Source of the DNA: CAYYWW01 sp964475515
GTDB lineage: Archaea; Aenigmatarchaeota; Aenigmatarchaeia; QMZP01
Length of the DNA stretch: 39,823 bases
NCBI GenBank assembly: GCA_964475515.1
Contig: CAYYWW010000004.1
Span: 1 to 39,823, forward strand
Reading direction: 5' to 3'
The translations under genes and the position numbers were made by a program. The notes beneath the pieces are model-generated. The model had not been told where the DNA came from, did no database searches, and saw only the letters and a list, made by a program, of their open reading frames with translations. Each line of letters opens with the position of its first letter. Position 1 is the stretch's first letter. Shown piece after piece: positions 8,420 through 17,269 of this stretch.

Positions 8420-8980
8420 ATGTACAAATTTTTGGCGAAACTCTGGAAAAATCCAGAAAAAGCATTTGGGGAGCTGTGGCGTGAAAAGCTTGTTAATTTG
8501 AGAAAGGAAGGTACAGTGGTTAGGTTAGATAAACCAACGAGGTTGGATAGAGCTCGTGCACTTGGTTATAAAGCAAAACAAGGTTTCATTGTTGCCAGAG
8601 TAAAAGTGGAAAAAGGTAAAAGAAAAAGGCCAAAACCTGCTGGTGGTAGGAGACCAAAGAGATACGGTAGATTTTTTACACTTGACAAATCAAAACAACA
8701 GGTTGCAGAAGAGAAAGCTGCAAGAAAATTCCCTAATTTAGAGGTGTTGGGAAGTTATTATCTCGCGGAAGATGGAAAACATAAGTGGTTTGAGGTTATA
8801 CTGGTGGATAAGAATCATCCTGTCATCAAAAAGGATAAAGATATTAACTGGATAACTGAACCACAGCATACTGGAAGAGTTTTTCGTGGGTTAACGTCGG
8901 CGGGAAAAAAATCAAGAGGCCTCAGGAAAAAAGGTGTGGGAAGCGAAAAAACAAGAAAATCCAAAAAATCCGCAAAGTAG
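8420..8980 (+). CDS. rpl15e: Large-subunit ribosomal protein eL15 (L15e)
   Basis: 186 aa, normal length for archaeal L15e. It binds 23S rRNA in the large ribosomal subunit and occurs only in archaea and eukaryotes. Diagnostic segments: LVNLRKEGTVVRLDKPTRLDRARALGYKAKQG near the N-terminus, GRRPKRYGRFF in the middle, and RVFRGLTSAGKKSRGLRKKG near the end, with a basic tail. GGAGG at 8411-8415 sits five bases before the ATG. TATA-like elements at about 8357-8366 and 8382-8391 could serve as promoter. Confidence 0.97.
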   Translation: MYKFLAKLWKNPEKAFGELWREKLVNLRKEGTVVRLDKPTRLDRARALGYKAKQGFIVARVKVEKGKRKRPKPAGGRRPKRYGRFFTLDKSKQQVAEEKAARKFPNLEVLGSYYLAEDGKHKWFEVILVDKNHPVIKKDKDINWITEPQHTGRVFRGLTSAGKKSRGLRKKGVGSEKTRKSKKSAK

Positions 8981-8998
8981 CATTGCTGACACTCAATT

Positions 8999-9547
8999 TT
9001 ATACAAATTGTTCAATAGGCCCTATATTCTCTTTGTACCATTTTTCAAATAAGTCCGCATTGCCTTCATAAAAATTTTCATGGGGACGAATATCTAAAAG
9101 AGGTATCGGATATGTGCTCGCAATGTAGTCTCGCCATCCCTTCCTCTTTGCTTCTTCCAGTCTTTCTATTTCATCCTTTTTCATAAGTGCTTCTAAAATA
9201 GGTGATTCACCGAGTGAAAGAAAAACATGGTCAACTGCGTATTCTAAACCTGGACGATTGGTACGCCTTCCGCGTACATAAAGGTCAATATCCCAAAAAA
9301 GTGCTTTCCACCATGCAGAACGTGAATGATAGCTCCACCTAGCTACTTTCCTCATAGATTCTCTTGATGGGACAAAAATTGTTTTAGAATTTTCTGAGGA
9401 TTCACCTGATTTAAGTGTATATATAGTAGTTTTTCTCTTCAATATTCCAGACCTCAACACAAAAGGATCTGATGTATCAAATTTTACAAGAGTCCTTTGA
9501 GAAACAAACAGTTCTCTACTAAGTACCTCTGCTATATCGTAGTCCAT
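8999..9547 (-). CDS. Hypothetical protein, soluble
   Basis: 182 aa, no membrane segment or signal peptide. Rich in charged and aromatic residues (KVARWSYHSRSAWWKALFWDIDLYVRGRRTNRPGLEY). I recognise no catalytic motif or fold. It converges on rpl15e with an 18-bp gap. The ATG (9545-9547) has no SD; a T/A-rich box TTTAAAATTTAA lies about 25 bases upstream, suggesting a leaderless message. Codon use resembles its neighbours and the frame is uninterrupted, so it is very likely a real gene. Confidence 0.65.
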   Translation of the reverse strand: MDYDIAEVLSRELFVSQRTLVKFDTSDPFVLRSGILKRKTTIYTLKSGESSENSKTIFVPSRESMRKVARWSYHSRSAWWKALFWDIDLYVRGRRTNRPGLEYAVDHVFLSLGESPILEALMKKDEIERLEEAKRKGWRDYIASTYPIPLLDIRPHENFYEGNADLFEKWYKENIGPIEQFV

Positions 9548-9639
9548 AGAACATATTAATGTTAAATTTTAAATCCATTTAACTCTCAATAAATACTATC
9601 GTACTCTATGCGTGCTGCAATCACTTGTATTATAAACGC

Positions 9640-9647
9640 TTATAAAG
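9640..9647 (+). promoter_or_regulatory. TATA box of the 168-aa membrane protein gene
   Basis: TTATAAAG centred about 26 bases before ATG 9669, with no SD between. A clear example of the leaderless promoter spacing seen across the window. Confidence 0.55.
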
Positions 9648-9668
9648 ATATCCAAACAATAAATAATT

Positions 9669-10175
9669 ATGAACGGTGCGTTCTCAACCATGATTCAGAA
9701 CTTACTTAGATTGGAATTTTTTCAATTGTTGTTTCCGTTTCTACTCGCACTGGCTATTCTTTACGGTGTTTTGAGCTGGGCCTTGAAAGAACAGATACCG
9801 AAATCTGCAAGGGGTCTCATTTCAATCATATTTGCATTTTTTGTAATGCTTTACGCAAGTGTTAATCCAACTTTGTACGAGTTTCTCAGTAATATATCTG
9901 GGGTGTGGTTTATTGTAGCATCCGCCATACTTTTCTTGGTAATATTGTTTGGTCTCACCGGTCTGAATCTTAGCAATATAGCAGAGTGGAAATGGAGCCA
10001 ATTTGCCATAGCATTGATAATACTTTACATAGTTGCTGTCTTGTTTTTCAACGCAATGCCAGCTTTCAGCCCCGACATTCTTTTTGATTCAGATATATGG
10101 AGCATCATTTTCTTTATAGTAATTCTAGCGATAGTTCTTTATTACTTGGGAAAAGAAGAGAAAAAGGAAGGGTAA
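9669..10175 (+). CDS. Four-helix membrane protein, unknown
   Basis: 168 aa with about four to five membrane helices (roughly residues 15-37, 47-64, 78-98, 108-128, 139-160) and a short cytoplasmic tail KEEKKEG. A conserved-looking loop SWALKEQIPKSARG follows the first helix. Small integral proteins like this often accompany type IV pilus-like systems in archaea, and a secretion ATPase and coiled-coil genes lie nearby. It is not a recognisable ArlJ/TadC platform protein, which would be larger. Function unknown. Confidence 0.7.
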   Translation: MNGAFSTMIQNLLRLEFFQLLFPFLLALAILYGVLSWALKEQIPKSARGLISIIFAFFVMLYASVNPTLYEFLSNISGVWFIVASAILFLVILFGLTGLNLSNIAEWKWSQFAIALIILYIVAVLFFNAMPAFSPDILFDSDIWSIIFFIVILAIVLYYLGKEEKKEG

Positions 10176-10215
10176 TAAAATATTTAGTTATATGAATAAA
10201 AACAAAGACAATGAA

Positions 10216-11001
10216 TTACTTTTTAATGGACTTTATTGCTTCTGACATCGACCTTAGGGTTTGGAGCATCGGTGTTAGTGTATCTTTCATTGCTTTTTCA
10301 ATAGAATCTATCTTCATGGTCATCTCAGCCACTGATTCTCTATAAGCTGCTAAGTTAGATTTAATCTCGTCCCTTTCTGTTTTTCTTAATTCTTGAATTC
10401 TTTGGATAGCCTCTTCCAATTTTTTTATCTTCTCATCAACAGCCTCAAATCTTCCGTTGATTTCACCTATGTCCTTTTCAAGAAGGTTCCATTTCTCTTC
10501 AATAATACTTTCTACCATTTCTTCTAATTCTTTTTTGTCTATGGCCTCACTACGCCCTTTTGTTGGTATTTTTGGTATTTCTGGTTCAATCGGCTCTGGG
10601 GGTCTTCGAGGTGGAACCTGCTCTACTGGTCTTCCAGTCAATCCTCCCGGAACAGGTGGTAGTCCTAAATCTCCTTCTCGTGGCTTATCAACATCCATCC
10701 AGTCGAATCCCCTTGGGCGTTGTGGTGCTTCTTTTTCAATTGGAAATTCTTCCTCCAACCCCATTTTAGGCTCTTCAACGTCTCCGGGAAGTGGCGGAAG
10801 CATCTCTTCGGAAGCAGCTGATTTCATTGTAGTTTTAAGCGCCCTGTCTATTTCTATCGGTGAATAACCCTCATCCCGAAGCATTCTTATTATTTCTGGC
10901 TCAGAATATCCACGAGATGAAAGCTCTCTGATTCTTGACGATGCTGGGACTGTTGGTTTAGGCGCCTCTTTTTTCTTCCCAAAAAAAGGTATGTGGACCA
11001 T
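10216..11001 (-). CDS. Proline-rich protein with a UBA-like helical motif and C-terminal coiled coil
   Basis: 261 aa, soluble. Residues about 20-55 contain RIRELSSRGYSEPEIIRMLRDEGYSPIEIDRAL, a repeated helical GYS-pattern reminiscent of UBA/CUE-like bundles. Residues about 65-150 are Pro/Glu/Gly-rich and probably disordered. Residues about 155-261 form heptad-rich coiled coil. The N-terminus PFFGKKK is basic. It follows the ArlC-like coiled-coil gene by 42 bp in the same direction, so the two are likely co-transcribed. AAAGGA eight bases before the ATG supports the start. It may be a scaffold for the nearby secretion-type ATPase, but no enzyme motif is visible. Confidence 0.65.
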   Translation of the reverse strand: MVHIPFFGKKKEAPKPTVPASSRIRELSSRGYSEPEIIRMLRDEGYSPIEIDRALKTTMKSAASEEMLPPLPGDVEEPKMGLEEEFPIEKEAPQRPRGFDWMDVDKPREGDLGLPPVPGGLTGRPVEQVPPRRPPEPIEPEIPKIPTKGRSEAIDKKELEEMVESIIEEKWNLLEKDIGEINGRFEAVDEKIKKLEEAIQRIQELRKTERDEIKSNLAAYRESVAEMTMKIDSIEKAMKDTLTPMLQTLRSMSEAIKSIKK

Positions 11002-11043
11002 ATTCTCGTCCTTTAATATTTTGTTTTCCTTTTATTTATTTAT

Positions 11044-11427
11044 CTATCCCAATTTTTCTTCTATCATTTTTTCCACTTCTTCTCTGGTTACGAAATTTGA
11101 TTTCAAAGGGTTATAAAGCTCTATTAACTCTTCAAGCTCCTTTATTTTGGACTCTGTGGCGACCTTCTTAAACTGCTTCAGTATTTCATCAAGTATTTTT
11201 TCCATTTTGCTCATTCTTTCTTTCTGTTTTTCTATACTTGAATTGAGATTCGAAATTGCATCGTTCATTTTTTTTCTTTCGTTTAAAAAATTATCTTGAA
11301 GAGAATTCATTTGATTTATCAGATTTTCTGTTTTTTCTTCCAAAACTCTCAATCTTCTCATGTTCGTATTGGATATCTCTATAAGATCATTTATAATATC
11401 ACGAAGTAACATTTTTGGTTTTGGCAT
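11044..11427 (-). CDS. Coiled-coil protein, possibly ArlC/FlaC-like
   Basis: 127 aa, almost entirely heptad-rich coiled coil (residues about 15-95), ending in ELYNPLKSNFVTREEVEKMIEEKLG. The NP..FVT.EE tail recalls archaellum accessory proteins of the FlaC/D/E type, but the match is weak. It is divergent from the ATPase gene at 11503 with 75 bp between, and upstream of the UBA-like/coiled-coil gene. No SD; ATATTAAAT about 29 bases upstream suggests a leaderless transcript. Archaellum membership is not supported because no archaellin or ArlJ gene is present. Confidence 0.6.
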   Translation of the reverse strand: MPKPKMLLRDIINDLIEISNTNMRRLRVLEEKTENLINQMNSLQDNFLNERKKMNDAISNLNSSIEKQKERMSKMEKILDEILKQFKKVATESKIKELEELIELYNPLKSNFVTREEVEKMIEEKLG

Positions 11428-11479
11428 ATTTATTATTGAGCATCTTCACTAAAAAATTTAATATGGCGTGCACAAATTA

Positions 11480-11487
11480 AATATATA
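11480..11487 (+). promoter_or_regulatory. TATA box of the secretion-type ATPase gene
   Basis: AATATATA, inside the longer TTAAATATATA, about 20-25 bases before ATG 11503. It lies in the 75-bp interval shared with the divergent coiled-coil gene. Confidence 0.5.
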
Positions 11488-11502
11488 GCGCGTGTTTTAA
11501 TT

Positions 11503-13761
11503 ATGGCCGGTGAATATTACTATGACGATAAAACAATGAAGCTTAGGATAAACTGTAGAAATCTACTTTTCGGTCCATCAATTGAGGATTTTCCACAATG
11601 TATGGCATTGGCTATTGAGTCTATACTCGAAGTTAAGAAGGTCTCAAGCCTTATTCTGGCCAGAGAGCGGGAGTACGAATATGACTTCAGTCAAGTTCAG
11701 ATACTGCGAGAAATAGCGAAGATAATAGAAGATGTTATGAATGAAAGGGACATTTCTTACGATAAAATGGCAACCCCAGAGTGTACAAGATGTTACCCTG
11801 ATTGGGAATCAGAATTAAATTATATAGTCTTTGATTTGATGAAGAAGGACCCAATAGGAGCATACATTGAAATTATAAGAGAAATAAGACGTGTTAATAT
11901 CAAGATAAAAAAAACAAGTTCAGAAGTCTATCAAGATTGTCTAAAGTATTACAAAGAAAAAATCCTTGAGGTTTTGAAAAAAAAGCTAGAGGAAACGAAA
12001 CTAATAAAGTTAGCAAATCCTCCAACAATGGGTTATCATATAGGCGATAGAACACTTTACAGGAAAATTTTCAAGCCAACAATAAGACCTACTTTCATGT
12101 ACAGTAGATACAGAATAACACCACCAGAGAAAGCCGAAAGTGTAGACAGGTACATGGTTGGTGACATAAGAGTTGAAATATACAGATCAAATAAAACTGC
12201 AGAGTATTTTTATTTCATAATACCACCGGAGTTTGAGTTAAATGAAGAGGAGTACAGTGTTTTGGAAACTGCGAGAAATAGGATGGCGACTCATAGGCCA
12301 ACAGCAGAAGAATTTGTAAGATCAGAAAAGGTGAGGGAGATATTTTTTAACATAAGTAGAGATACCATAAGAGACGTTGCTAATAGAATGGGTATATATT
12401 TCACCGCTAAAAAAATAGAGCAGTTAGCGAACATATTGACAAGATACACTGCCGGCTATGGTATTTTAGAGGTGATACTGGCTGACGAGAAAGTTCAGGA
12501 CTTATATGTTAATTCACCTGTTGGAAATCAACCGATCCTTATTTTTCATCAAGATTGGGAAGAATGTACAACCAATCTTATACCAACAAGAGATGACGCA
12601 GAAGCATGGGCAACCAGACTGAGAATTCAATCCGGAAGACCACTTGATGAAGCAAACCCTGTTCTGGATTTTGATATAGCAATACCGGGTGGAAAGGCAA
12701 GGTTTGCCGTAATAACACGAAGTTTATCTCCAGAAGGACTCGGTTTTGCTATAAGAAGGCACAGATTTAAACCATGGACCCTTCCGCTTTTTATAAAAAA
12801 TAAAATGATAAACCCACTTGCAGCGGGTTTGTTGTCGTTTTTAGTCGACGGTTCAGCGGCGATATTAATAGCAGGTGGTAGATCGAGTGGAAAAACATCA
12901 ATGCTTGGTGCGCTAATGTTAGAGTTGTTACCAAAAACGAGAACAATTGTTATAGAAGATACGTTAGAACTACCAGTACCACAGTTAATGAAATTAGGAT
13001 ATAATATTGAAAGCCTTAAGTCAAGATCAGTTATAACCCGGGTTGAAACAGAGATGCCTGCTGACGAAGCGTTGAGGACGAGTCTTAGGTTGGGAGACTC
13101 TGCCATGATTGTTGGTGAAATAAGATCATTGGAAGCCAAAGCATTATGGGAGGCTATGCGTATAGGAGCATTGTCCAATATCGTAGCAGGTACTATACAC
13201 GGTGAATCAGCATATGGTGTTTTTGACAGAGTAGTTAATGATTTAAAGGTTCCAAAAACCAGCTTCAAAGCGACGGATATAATTCCTATTTGTAAGATGT
13301 TAAGAACAGCTGATGGTTTGCATAGATTTAGAAGGATGACTGAAATAACAGAAGTAAGAAAAAAATGGGAGACCGACCCATATAAAGAAGGTGCTTTGGT
13401 TAATTTAATGGAATATTCAAGTAAAGAAGATCAATTAAAGCCAACTGATACATTATTGAATGGTGAAAGTGAAGTTCTCAATAGAATAGCAAGCTATGTG
13501 AGAGAATGGTCGGGAAATTGGGAAGCTGTTTGGGAAAATATAAACTTAAGAGGTAAAATAAAGAAAACTATGGTGGATATTGCTGAAAAAACGAGAAATA
13601 GCGATCTTATCGAAGCTGAATGGGTAGTGAAATCCAATGTTAAATTCCATTTACTTCAGGATTCCATTAGAAATGAAATTGGATTTGCCGACCCGCAGCG
13701 AGTCTATGATGAATGGCTTGAATGGTTCAAGGAAGCCATTAAGAAGGAGAAAGAAATTTAA
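11503..13761 (+). CDS. Type II/IV secretion system ATPase (GspE/ArlI/TadA-like)
   Basis: 752 aa, longer than typical ArlI (about 550) because of an extended N-terminal region (about 1-300) with CTRCYPDWE and a domain of the kind that precedes these ATPases. The motor domain carries Walker A GGRSSGKTS (about 457-465), Asp-box IVIEDTLELP, Walker B MIVGEIR (about 534) and His-box GTIHGES (about 563). A C-terminal extension of about 130 residues (EVRKKWETDPYKEG onward) follows. Such hexameric ATPases power pilus, archaellum or secretion assembly at the inner face of the membrane. No platform protein (ArlJ/TadC), prepilin or prepilin peptidase lies adjacent, so the machine served is unknown. Coiled-coil genes are divergent upstream. 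Confidence 0.85.
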   Translation: MAGEYYYDDKTMKLRINCRNLLFGPSIEDFPQCMALAIESILEVKKVSSLILAREREYEYDFSQVQILREIAKIIEDVMNERDISYDKMATPECTRCYPDWESELNYIVFDLMKKDPIGAYIEIIREIRRVNIKIKKTSSEVYQDCLKYYKEKILEVLKKKLEETKLIKLANPPTMGYHIGDRTLYRKIFKPTIRPTFMYSRYRITPPEKAESVDRYMVGDIRVEIYRSNKTAEYFYFIIPPEFELNEEEYSVLETARNRMATHRPTAEEFVRSEKVREIFFNISRDTIRDVANRMGIYFTAKKIEQLANILTRYTAGYGILEVILADEKVQDLYVNSPVGNQPILIFHQDWEECTTNLIPTRDDAEAWATRLRIQSGRPLDEANPVLDFDIAIPGGKARFAVITRSLSPEGLGFAIRRHRFKPWTLPLFIKNKMINPLAAGLLSFLVDGSAAILIAGGRSSGKTSMLGALMLELLPKTRTIVIEDTLELPVPQLMKLGYNIESLKSRSVITRVETEMPADEALRTSLRLGDSAMIVGEIRSLEAKALWEAMRIGALSNIVAGTIHGESAYGVFDRVVNDLKVPKTSFKATDIIPICKMLRTADGLHRFRRMTEITEVRKKWETDPYKEGALVNLMEYSSKEDQLKPTDTLLNGESEVLNRIASYVREWSGNWEAVWENINLRGKIKKTMVDIAEKTRNSDLIEAEWVVKSNVKFHLLQDSIRNEIGFADPQRVYDEWLEWFKEAIKKEKEI

Positions 13762-13787
13762 TATGTTGAAATAAGTTTTAAACAAGT

Positions 13788-15026
13788 ATGATTCTCACAA
13801 TAATAAATTATATAGCTTGGTACATTTTTGTTTTTATATCAGTAGTCTGGATTCTTGTTTTTTTGCAGAATAAGAATAAAATAAGAGATACTACAGTAAA
13901 AACTTATAAGCTTCCGAGTGTTACTGTTATAATACCGGCATACAATGAAGAAAAAACAATAGAAAAAACTATAAAATCAGTGCTTTCTCTCAACTACCCA
14001 AAAGAATTATTGGATGTTATAGTTGTAAACGATTGTTCGACGGACAGGACAAAACATATAGCTGAAAAATTTACTTCGAAGAGAGTAGTAGTCTTAAATA
14101 ACGAAAAGAGAATGGGAAAAGCGTACTGTCTAAACAAAGCAATAAAAATATCAAAGTCAGAACTCATAGCGTGTTTGGACGCTGATTCTATAGTTGAAAA
14201 GGACATACTAACAAAGATGATTCCATATTTCAAAGATGAAAGTGTTGCTTGTGTAGCTCCTGCATTGAAAGTCTGGGAAAAAAAGTCGTTTCTTGAGAAA
14301 ATACAACATGCTGAATATATATTGAATATTTTTCTTAGGAAGTGTCTTGAGTTCTTAGACGCCATAAACGTGACACCCGGTGTCTTCTCTATTTACAGAA
14401 AAAAAGTTCTTGAGGAGGTTGGTGGTTTTGATGAAGGGAATTTAACAGAAGATATGGAAATAGCATTGAGAATTCACGATGCAGGTTATAAAATAAAAAA
14501 TAGCCACACAGCAATGTCGTATACAATGTGTCCCAAAAAATGGAGCGAATTGTTCAAACAGAGAATAAGATGGTACAGAGGAAGTATACAAAATTATGTA
14601 AAATACAAACACATGCTCCTAAATCCTAAATACGGCAATTTAGGGGTTTTCTTTTTACCGATGAACCTGATAGCGGTTTTTTCAATTATTATTTTACTGG
14701 TAACGATAGCGTGGAATTACACAGAAAACATCGTTGATTCGATTCGCAATCTTTTTTTAGTAAATTTTGACCTCTCTTTTGTTTTTTCCAACATTAATTT
14801 AGAAAATATTGTAATGCAGTTAATGACAACTCCAATGTTACTGGGTCTTTTCGGGCTCTTTTTCGGAACATATATACTTTACAGGGCGTTCAATATTTCC
14901 GAAGACGACCCTAGTGAGAGTAAGATGGGATTTATATTATATCTCTTGTTTTTTCCGTTTGTTTTAATGCTATTCTGGCTGCTTGCCATAATCTATGAAA
15001 TTTTGAACATCAAAAAAATGTGGTGA
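13788..15026 (+). CDS. Processive family 2 glycosyltransferase, membrane-bound
   Basis: 412 aa. An N-terminal membrane helix (about 5-25) is followed by a GT2 domain: TVIIPAYNEEKTIEKTIKSVLSLNYP, VVNDCSTDRT, DADS, TEDMEIALRI and QRIRWYRGS (the Q-x-x-R-W motif of processive synthases). At least three C-terminal membrane helices follow (about 285-310, 345-368, 382-405). This layout matches hyaluronan/poly-GlcNAc/cellulose synthase-like enzymes that polymerise and extrude sugar chains; the donor may be UDP-GlcNAc from the nearby glm operon (inference). It starts 26 bp after the ATPase gene. There is no SD, but TTTAATAT overlapping that gene's stop is at promoter distance. Confidence 0.85.
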   Translation: MILTIINYIAWYIFVFISVVWILVFLQNKNKIRDTTVKTYKLPSVTVIIPAYNEEKTIEKTIKSVLSLNYPKELLDVIVVNDCSTDRTKHIAEKFTSKRVVVLNNEKRMGKAYCLNKAIKISKSELIACLDADSIVEKDILTKMIPYFKDESVACVAPALKVWEKKSFLEKIQHAEYILNIFLRKCLEFLDAINVTPGVFSIYRKKVLEEVGGFDEGNLTEDMEIALRIHDAGYKIKNSHTAMSYTMCPKKWSELFKQRIRWYRGSIQNYVKYKHMLLNPKYGNLGVFFLPMNLIAVFSIIILLVTIAWNYTENIVDSIRNLFLVNFDLSFVFSNINLENIVMQLMTTPMLLGLFGLFFGTYILYRAFNISEDDPSESKMGFILYLLFFPFVLMLFWLLAIIYEILNIKKMW

Positions 15027-15031
15027 ACAAA

Positions 15032-15040
15032 TTTTTATAA
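15032..15040 (+). promoter_or_regulatory. TATA box of the thioredoxin-like protein/metG operon
   Basis: TTTTTATAA centred about 23 bases before ATG 15059; no SD, leaderless pattern. Confidence 0.5.
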
Positions 15041-15058
15041 GTAGAACAATAATACATT

Positions 15059-15721
15059 ATGAAAAATTTTAAAAAACAGATAAATGTGGGTACACTTTTA
15101 TCAGCTTTTATAATATCCACAATTCTCTTTGTTGCGGGATTGTATGTTGGTTATGGTATAAGTACACAAAAATTATCCAGTGTAGAAAAAGAAATACTTG
15201 AAATAAATAGAGATGTTGAAAATTTTCAAATTCAGTTTCTGCTTTTGGATGTTTTAGGTGAAAACGCCACATGCCCTGTTCTAAAAAACACACTTTCGGA
15301 TATAAATAAAAGATCCTACGCACTAGGATCAAAACTAGAAGCATCAAACCCAGAGAGTGAGATTCTCACCTACAGAGAGTACATAAACCTCAAAAAAGAA
15401 TATTCGAGAGTTTTAATAGGTTACTGGCTTCTGGCCAATAAATTTCAGAAGTCGTGTTTGTCTGATATAACTACTATAGTTTATTTTTATTCAAAAACCT
15501 GTGATAGATGCGATGACCAGGGGGTTGTCCTAACGTATCTTAAGAATAAGTATGGGAAGAAACTACTGGTGTTTGCTCTTGATACGGATTTGGATGAACC
15601 GGGTATAGAAGCAATAAAAAAACATTATGAAATAAAAAAATATCCAAGCCTTATTATTAATGGAAAATTATATGAGGGGTTCCTGGGTGTAGATGAATTG
15701 GAAGAGATAATGAGAGGTTGA
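15059..15721 (+). CDS. Membrane-anchored thioredoxin-like protein
   Basis: 220 aa. One N-terminal membrane helix (about residues 11-34) anchors a domain likely outside the membrane. A helical middle (about 40-135) contains Cys72 and Cys133. The C-terminal thioredoxin fold (about 138-220) has VYFYSKTCDRC with a C148-x-x-C151 redox pair, then a KYPSLIING segment at the cis-Pro position. This suggests a thiol-disulfide role in envelope protein folding. metG starts 2 bp after its stop, so the two are in one operon although functionally unrelated. No exact family is recognised. Confidence 0.75.
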   Translation: MKNFKKQINVGTLLSAFIISTILFVAGLYVGYGISTQKLSSVEKEILEINRDVENFQIQFLLLDVLGENATCPVLKNTLSDINKRSYALGSKLEASNPESEILTYREYINLKKEYSRVLIGYWLLANKFQKSCLSDITTIVYFYSKTCDRCDDQGVVLTYLKNKYGKKLLVFALDTDLDEPGIEAIKKHYEIKKYPSLIINGKLYEGFLGVDELEEIMRG

Positions 15722-15723
15722 TT

Positions 15724-17169
15724 ATGAAAGGGTTTTACATAACAACGGCAATAGATTATGTAAATTCAAAGCCACATCTTGGTCACGCCTACGAAAAAAT
15801 AACAGCGGATGTGGTTGCGAGGTGGAAAAGACTTGAGAGTAGAGATGTATTCTTCTTAACAGGAACGGACGAAAATGCACAAAAAAACGCTATGGCAGCT
15901 GAAAGGGTGGGTAAAAATACACAAGAATTTGTTAATGAAATGGCCGAAAATTTCAAGAAACTTTGCAAAGCTCTCAATATTTCGAATGATTATTTTATAA
16001 GAACAACCGAAAAAAGACATGTTGAAATTGTGCAGAAAATATTTCAAAAACTTTACGATAAAGGTGATATATACAAGGGTGAATATGAAGGTCTTTATTG
16101 TTTTTCTTGTGAAGCATTTTATCTCGAAAAGGACTTGAAAGATGGCAAATGTCCTGTGCATAAGACAGAACCAAAAAGAATAAAGGAAGAAAGCTATTTC
16201 TTCCGGTTAAGTAAATACCAAAAAAAACTTCTTGAGTTCTTAGAAAATAATCCTGAGTTTATACTTCCGAAAACGAAAAGGGCTGAAATATTGAACAGGG
16301 TGAAAAAAGGCCTAAAGGATCTTAGTGTCAGTAGGTTCAATATTGATTGGGGTATACCTGTACCATTCGATGAGAAACATAAGATATATGTCTGGTTCGA
16401 TGCTTTGTTAAATTACATAACTGCTTTGGACTATCCTGATGGTGAAAAATACAAAAAGTATTGGCCATGTGATTATCATTTTATAGGTGTGGATATCTCA
16501 TGGTTTCATTGCGTCATATGGCCTTGTATGCTCATGGCATTGGATATACCGTTACCGAAGCATGTCTTCATACACGGTTTCATAAACATCGGTGGGGAGA
16601 AAATGAGCAAATCCAGAGGTATATTTGTAGATCCATTCGATCTTGTGAATAAATACGGAGTGGATCAGGTTAGATACTTTTTGGTCAGGAATATACCATT
16701 TGGCGAGGACGGTGAGTTCTCAGAAGAAAGCCTCAGAGAAAGAATAAATGGAGAATTAGTTTCTGATCTGGGAAATTTGGTAAACCGAGTTTTGGCGATA
16801 GTAGAAAGAAATCCGGGAGTAAAATTTGAAGGCAAGCCAGAACTAGAAAATTATCTTGACTTCGAAAAAATAAGCCAATATATGGATAAATTAGAGTTAC
16901 ACCACGCCCTCGATGCGATATGGGATTTCATCAGAGCAACAAACAAATATATAAATGAAAAAGAACCGTGGAAGTTGAAGGGGGAGGAATTATCACATGT
17001 TCTTTATAACTTACTGGAATCTCTCAGGGTTATATCAATCCTAATAAGCCCATTCATGCCAGAAACATCTGAGAAAATAAATGAGCAGTTAGGTATTGAA
17101 GCGGGCACATTCAAGGATTTAAAATTCAAAAAATTCGAAGGTAATCCTAAAAAAGGTAAAATACTATTT
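15724..17169 (+). CDS. metG: Methionyl-tRNA synthetase, bacterial type, 3' end lost in assembly gap
   Basis: 482 codons visible from ATG 15724 (GAGG upstream; the in-frame TTG at 15718 is disfavoured) to the N run. It charges tRNA-Met. Class I motifs: FYITTAIDYVNSKPHLGHAYEKI (HLGH = HIGH motif), FFLTGTDENAQKN, a single CFSC...CPVH zinc knuckle (about residues 122-145), EESYFFRLSKYQ, WGIPVPFDEKHKIYVWFDALLNY, and EKMSKSRG (KMSKS). The anticodon-binding helical domain follows (about 355-475). The single-knuckle and WGIPVPFDEKH pattern is that of bacterial MetRS, not the two-knuckle archaeal enzyme. The visible end KGKILF is where the core normally finishes (usually LFPRIE), so only a short C-terminus is missing. 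In operon with the upstream gene. Confidence 0.92.
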
Positions 17170-17269
17170 NNNNNNNNNNNNNNNNNNNNNNNNNNNNNNN
17201 NNNNNNNNNNNNNNNNNNNNNNNNNNNNNNNNNNNNNNNNNNNNNNNNNNNNNNNNNNNNNNNNNNNNN
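17170..17269. other. Assembly gap (100 N)
   Basis: Exactly 100 N, the usual placeholder for a gap of unknown length. It should contain the end of metG, an intergenic junction and the first codons of the aIF2-beta gene. The open frame running across it is accidental. Confidence 0.98.

Noticed and set aside
12627..13268. 213-codon minus-strand frame inside the secretion ATPase
   Set aside because: It is antisense to the Walker A/B region, whose motifs are intact on the plus strand; its length follows from the codon pattern.
11044..13761. Archaellum operon
   Set aside because: An ArlI-like ATPase and an ArlC-like coiled coil are present, but no archaellin, ArlH, ArlJ or prepilin peptidase is nearby, and the ATPase has non-archaellum extensions.
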